Shown one piece after another: positions 63,721 through 64,000 of a stretch of DNA of 64,000 nt. The DNA comes from Schistocerca nitens. Lineage: Eukaryota > Arthropoda > Insecta > Orthoptera > Acrididae. Each line of letters starts with the position of its first letter. The stretch's first letter is position 1. The notes beneath the pieces were generated by a model. The model saw only the letters and a list, made by a program, of their open reading frames with translations, had not been told where the DNA came from and searched no databases. The stretch is taken from contig NC_064616.1 of the NCBI RefSeq assembly GCF_023898315.1, forward strand, positions 648,020,974-648,084,973, in the 5' to 3' direction. Made by a program: the position numbers and the translations under genes.

Positions 63721-64000
63721 CATGACTGGAAAAATTCCCTGTGCCAGTGATGTATTTCATTATATCACTAATTCTGTTAAATTCAGTGAAGGATGTTGGT
63801 GCCACTTAAAGTTGTTTGAAATGTTGTTTAATGACATGTTAATATATCTTCTTGCTTATTCAGCTGAACTATTTAATCCTATTTTTGCTGCTACCTTTAG
63901 AAAGTGATGGGTAAAACTATTCGCAACTTGTGAAGTATCACTCACAACAGTGACATCCCTCCATGAACCGTGGGCCTTGCCGTTGGCGGGGAGGCTTGAG
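63721..64000. other. Unassigned right edge
   Basis: AT-rich until about 63960, then a GC-rich stretch (CCGTGGGCCTTGCCGTTGGC) that looks like the beginning of another repeat continuing outside the window. No gene recognised. Confidence 0.35.

Noticed and set aside
1..64000. CRISPR arrays, operons or bacterial insertion sequences
   Set aside because: No regularly spaced direct repeats; splice-like signals, SINEs and LINEs show a eukaryotic genome.

Overview
This 64 kb window reads as non-coding genomic DNA of a large, repeat-rich insect genome. Almost everything recognisable is a transposable element, most are broken, and many sit inside one another. There are no bacterial operons, rRNA genes, CRISPR arrays or genuine tRNA genes. 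Several repeats (SINE bodies starting after a GTCC-TTAGG tract, Tc1-like termini CACTCCTGG and CACTACTGG) remind me of grasshopper (Schistocerca-type) repeats. That is a memory-based inference, not a search result.

Layout. 1-698: endonuclease fragment of a CR1/Jockey-like LINE. 699-873 and 13257-14098: one RTE-like LINE fragment split by LTR retrotransposon A (874-13256). A has 2115-bp LTRs, a GTAT target duplication, a broken gag, almost no pol and a Tc1 insertion in gag. 14873-16264: a dead Tc1-like element. 16373-18635: SINE pieces, a MITE-like inverted-repeat unit and an inverted SINE dimer. 18636-32930: old Ty3/gypsy element C, split by Ty3/gypsy element B (18776-31358, GGTTG duplication), which is itself split by a 6.8-kb R1-like LINE on the minus strand (22113-28914). 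34280-39983: a CR1-like LINE with an esterase-like ORF1, endonuclease and RT, split by Tc1 copy 2.

41399-43521 (minus) is the only stretch that may be a host gene: a candidate two-exon secreted-protein gene whose small intron holds a 1548-bp DNA transposon with 168-bp terminal repeats and an open transposase. 44393-48740 contains a palindromic SINE insertion, a mariner relic, a Tc1-like relic and a Penelope-like relic. 49845-56860 carries minus-strand remnants that look like one Maverick/Polinton-type (virus-like) unit: integrase, PLA2-like protein, minor-capsid-like protein and major-capsid-like protein. It is interrupted by Tc1 copy 3, which has an intact 340-residue transposase, and by a SINE. 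57903-60668: an RTE-like LINE, nearly intact, next to a Tc1 terminus. 60960-63720: a LINE tail, a SINE, and a DDE-transposase relic split by a solo LTR.

The insertions can be ordered because target-site duplications are visible at many junctions and host reading frames continue across them. All three Tc1 copies are 1422 bp, flanked by TA, and interrupt coding-like sequence of three unrelated elements. No large host gene, DNA polymerase or complete autonomous LTR element was found. Family names rest on motifs read by eye.
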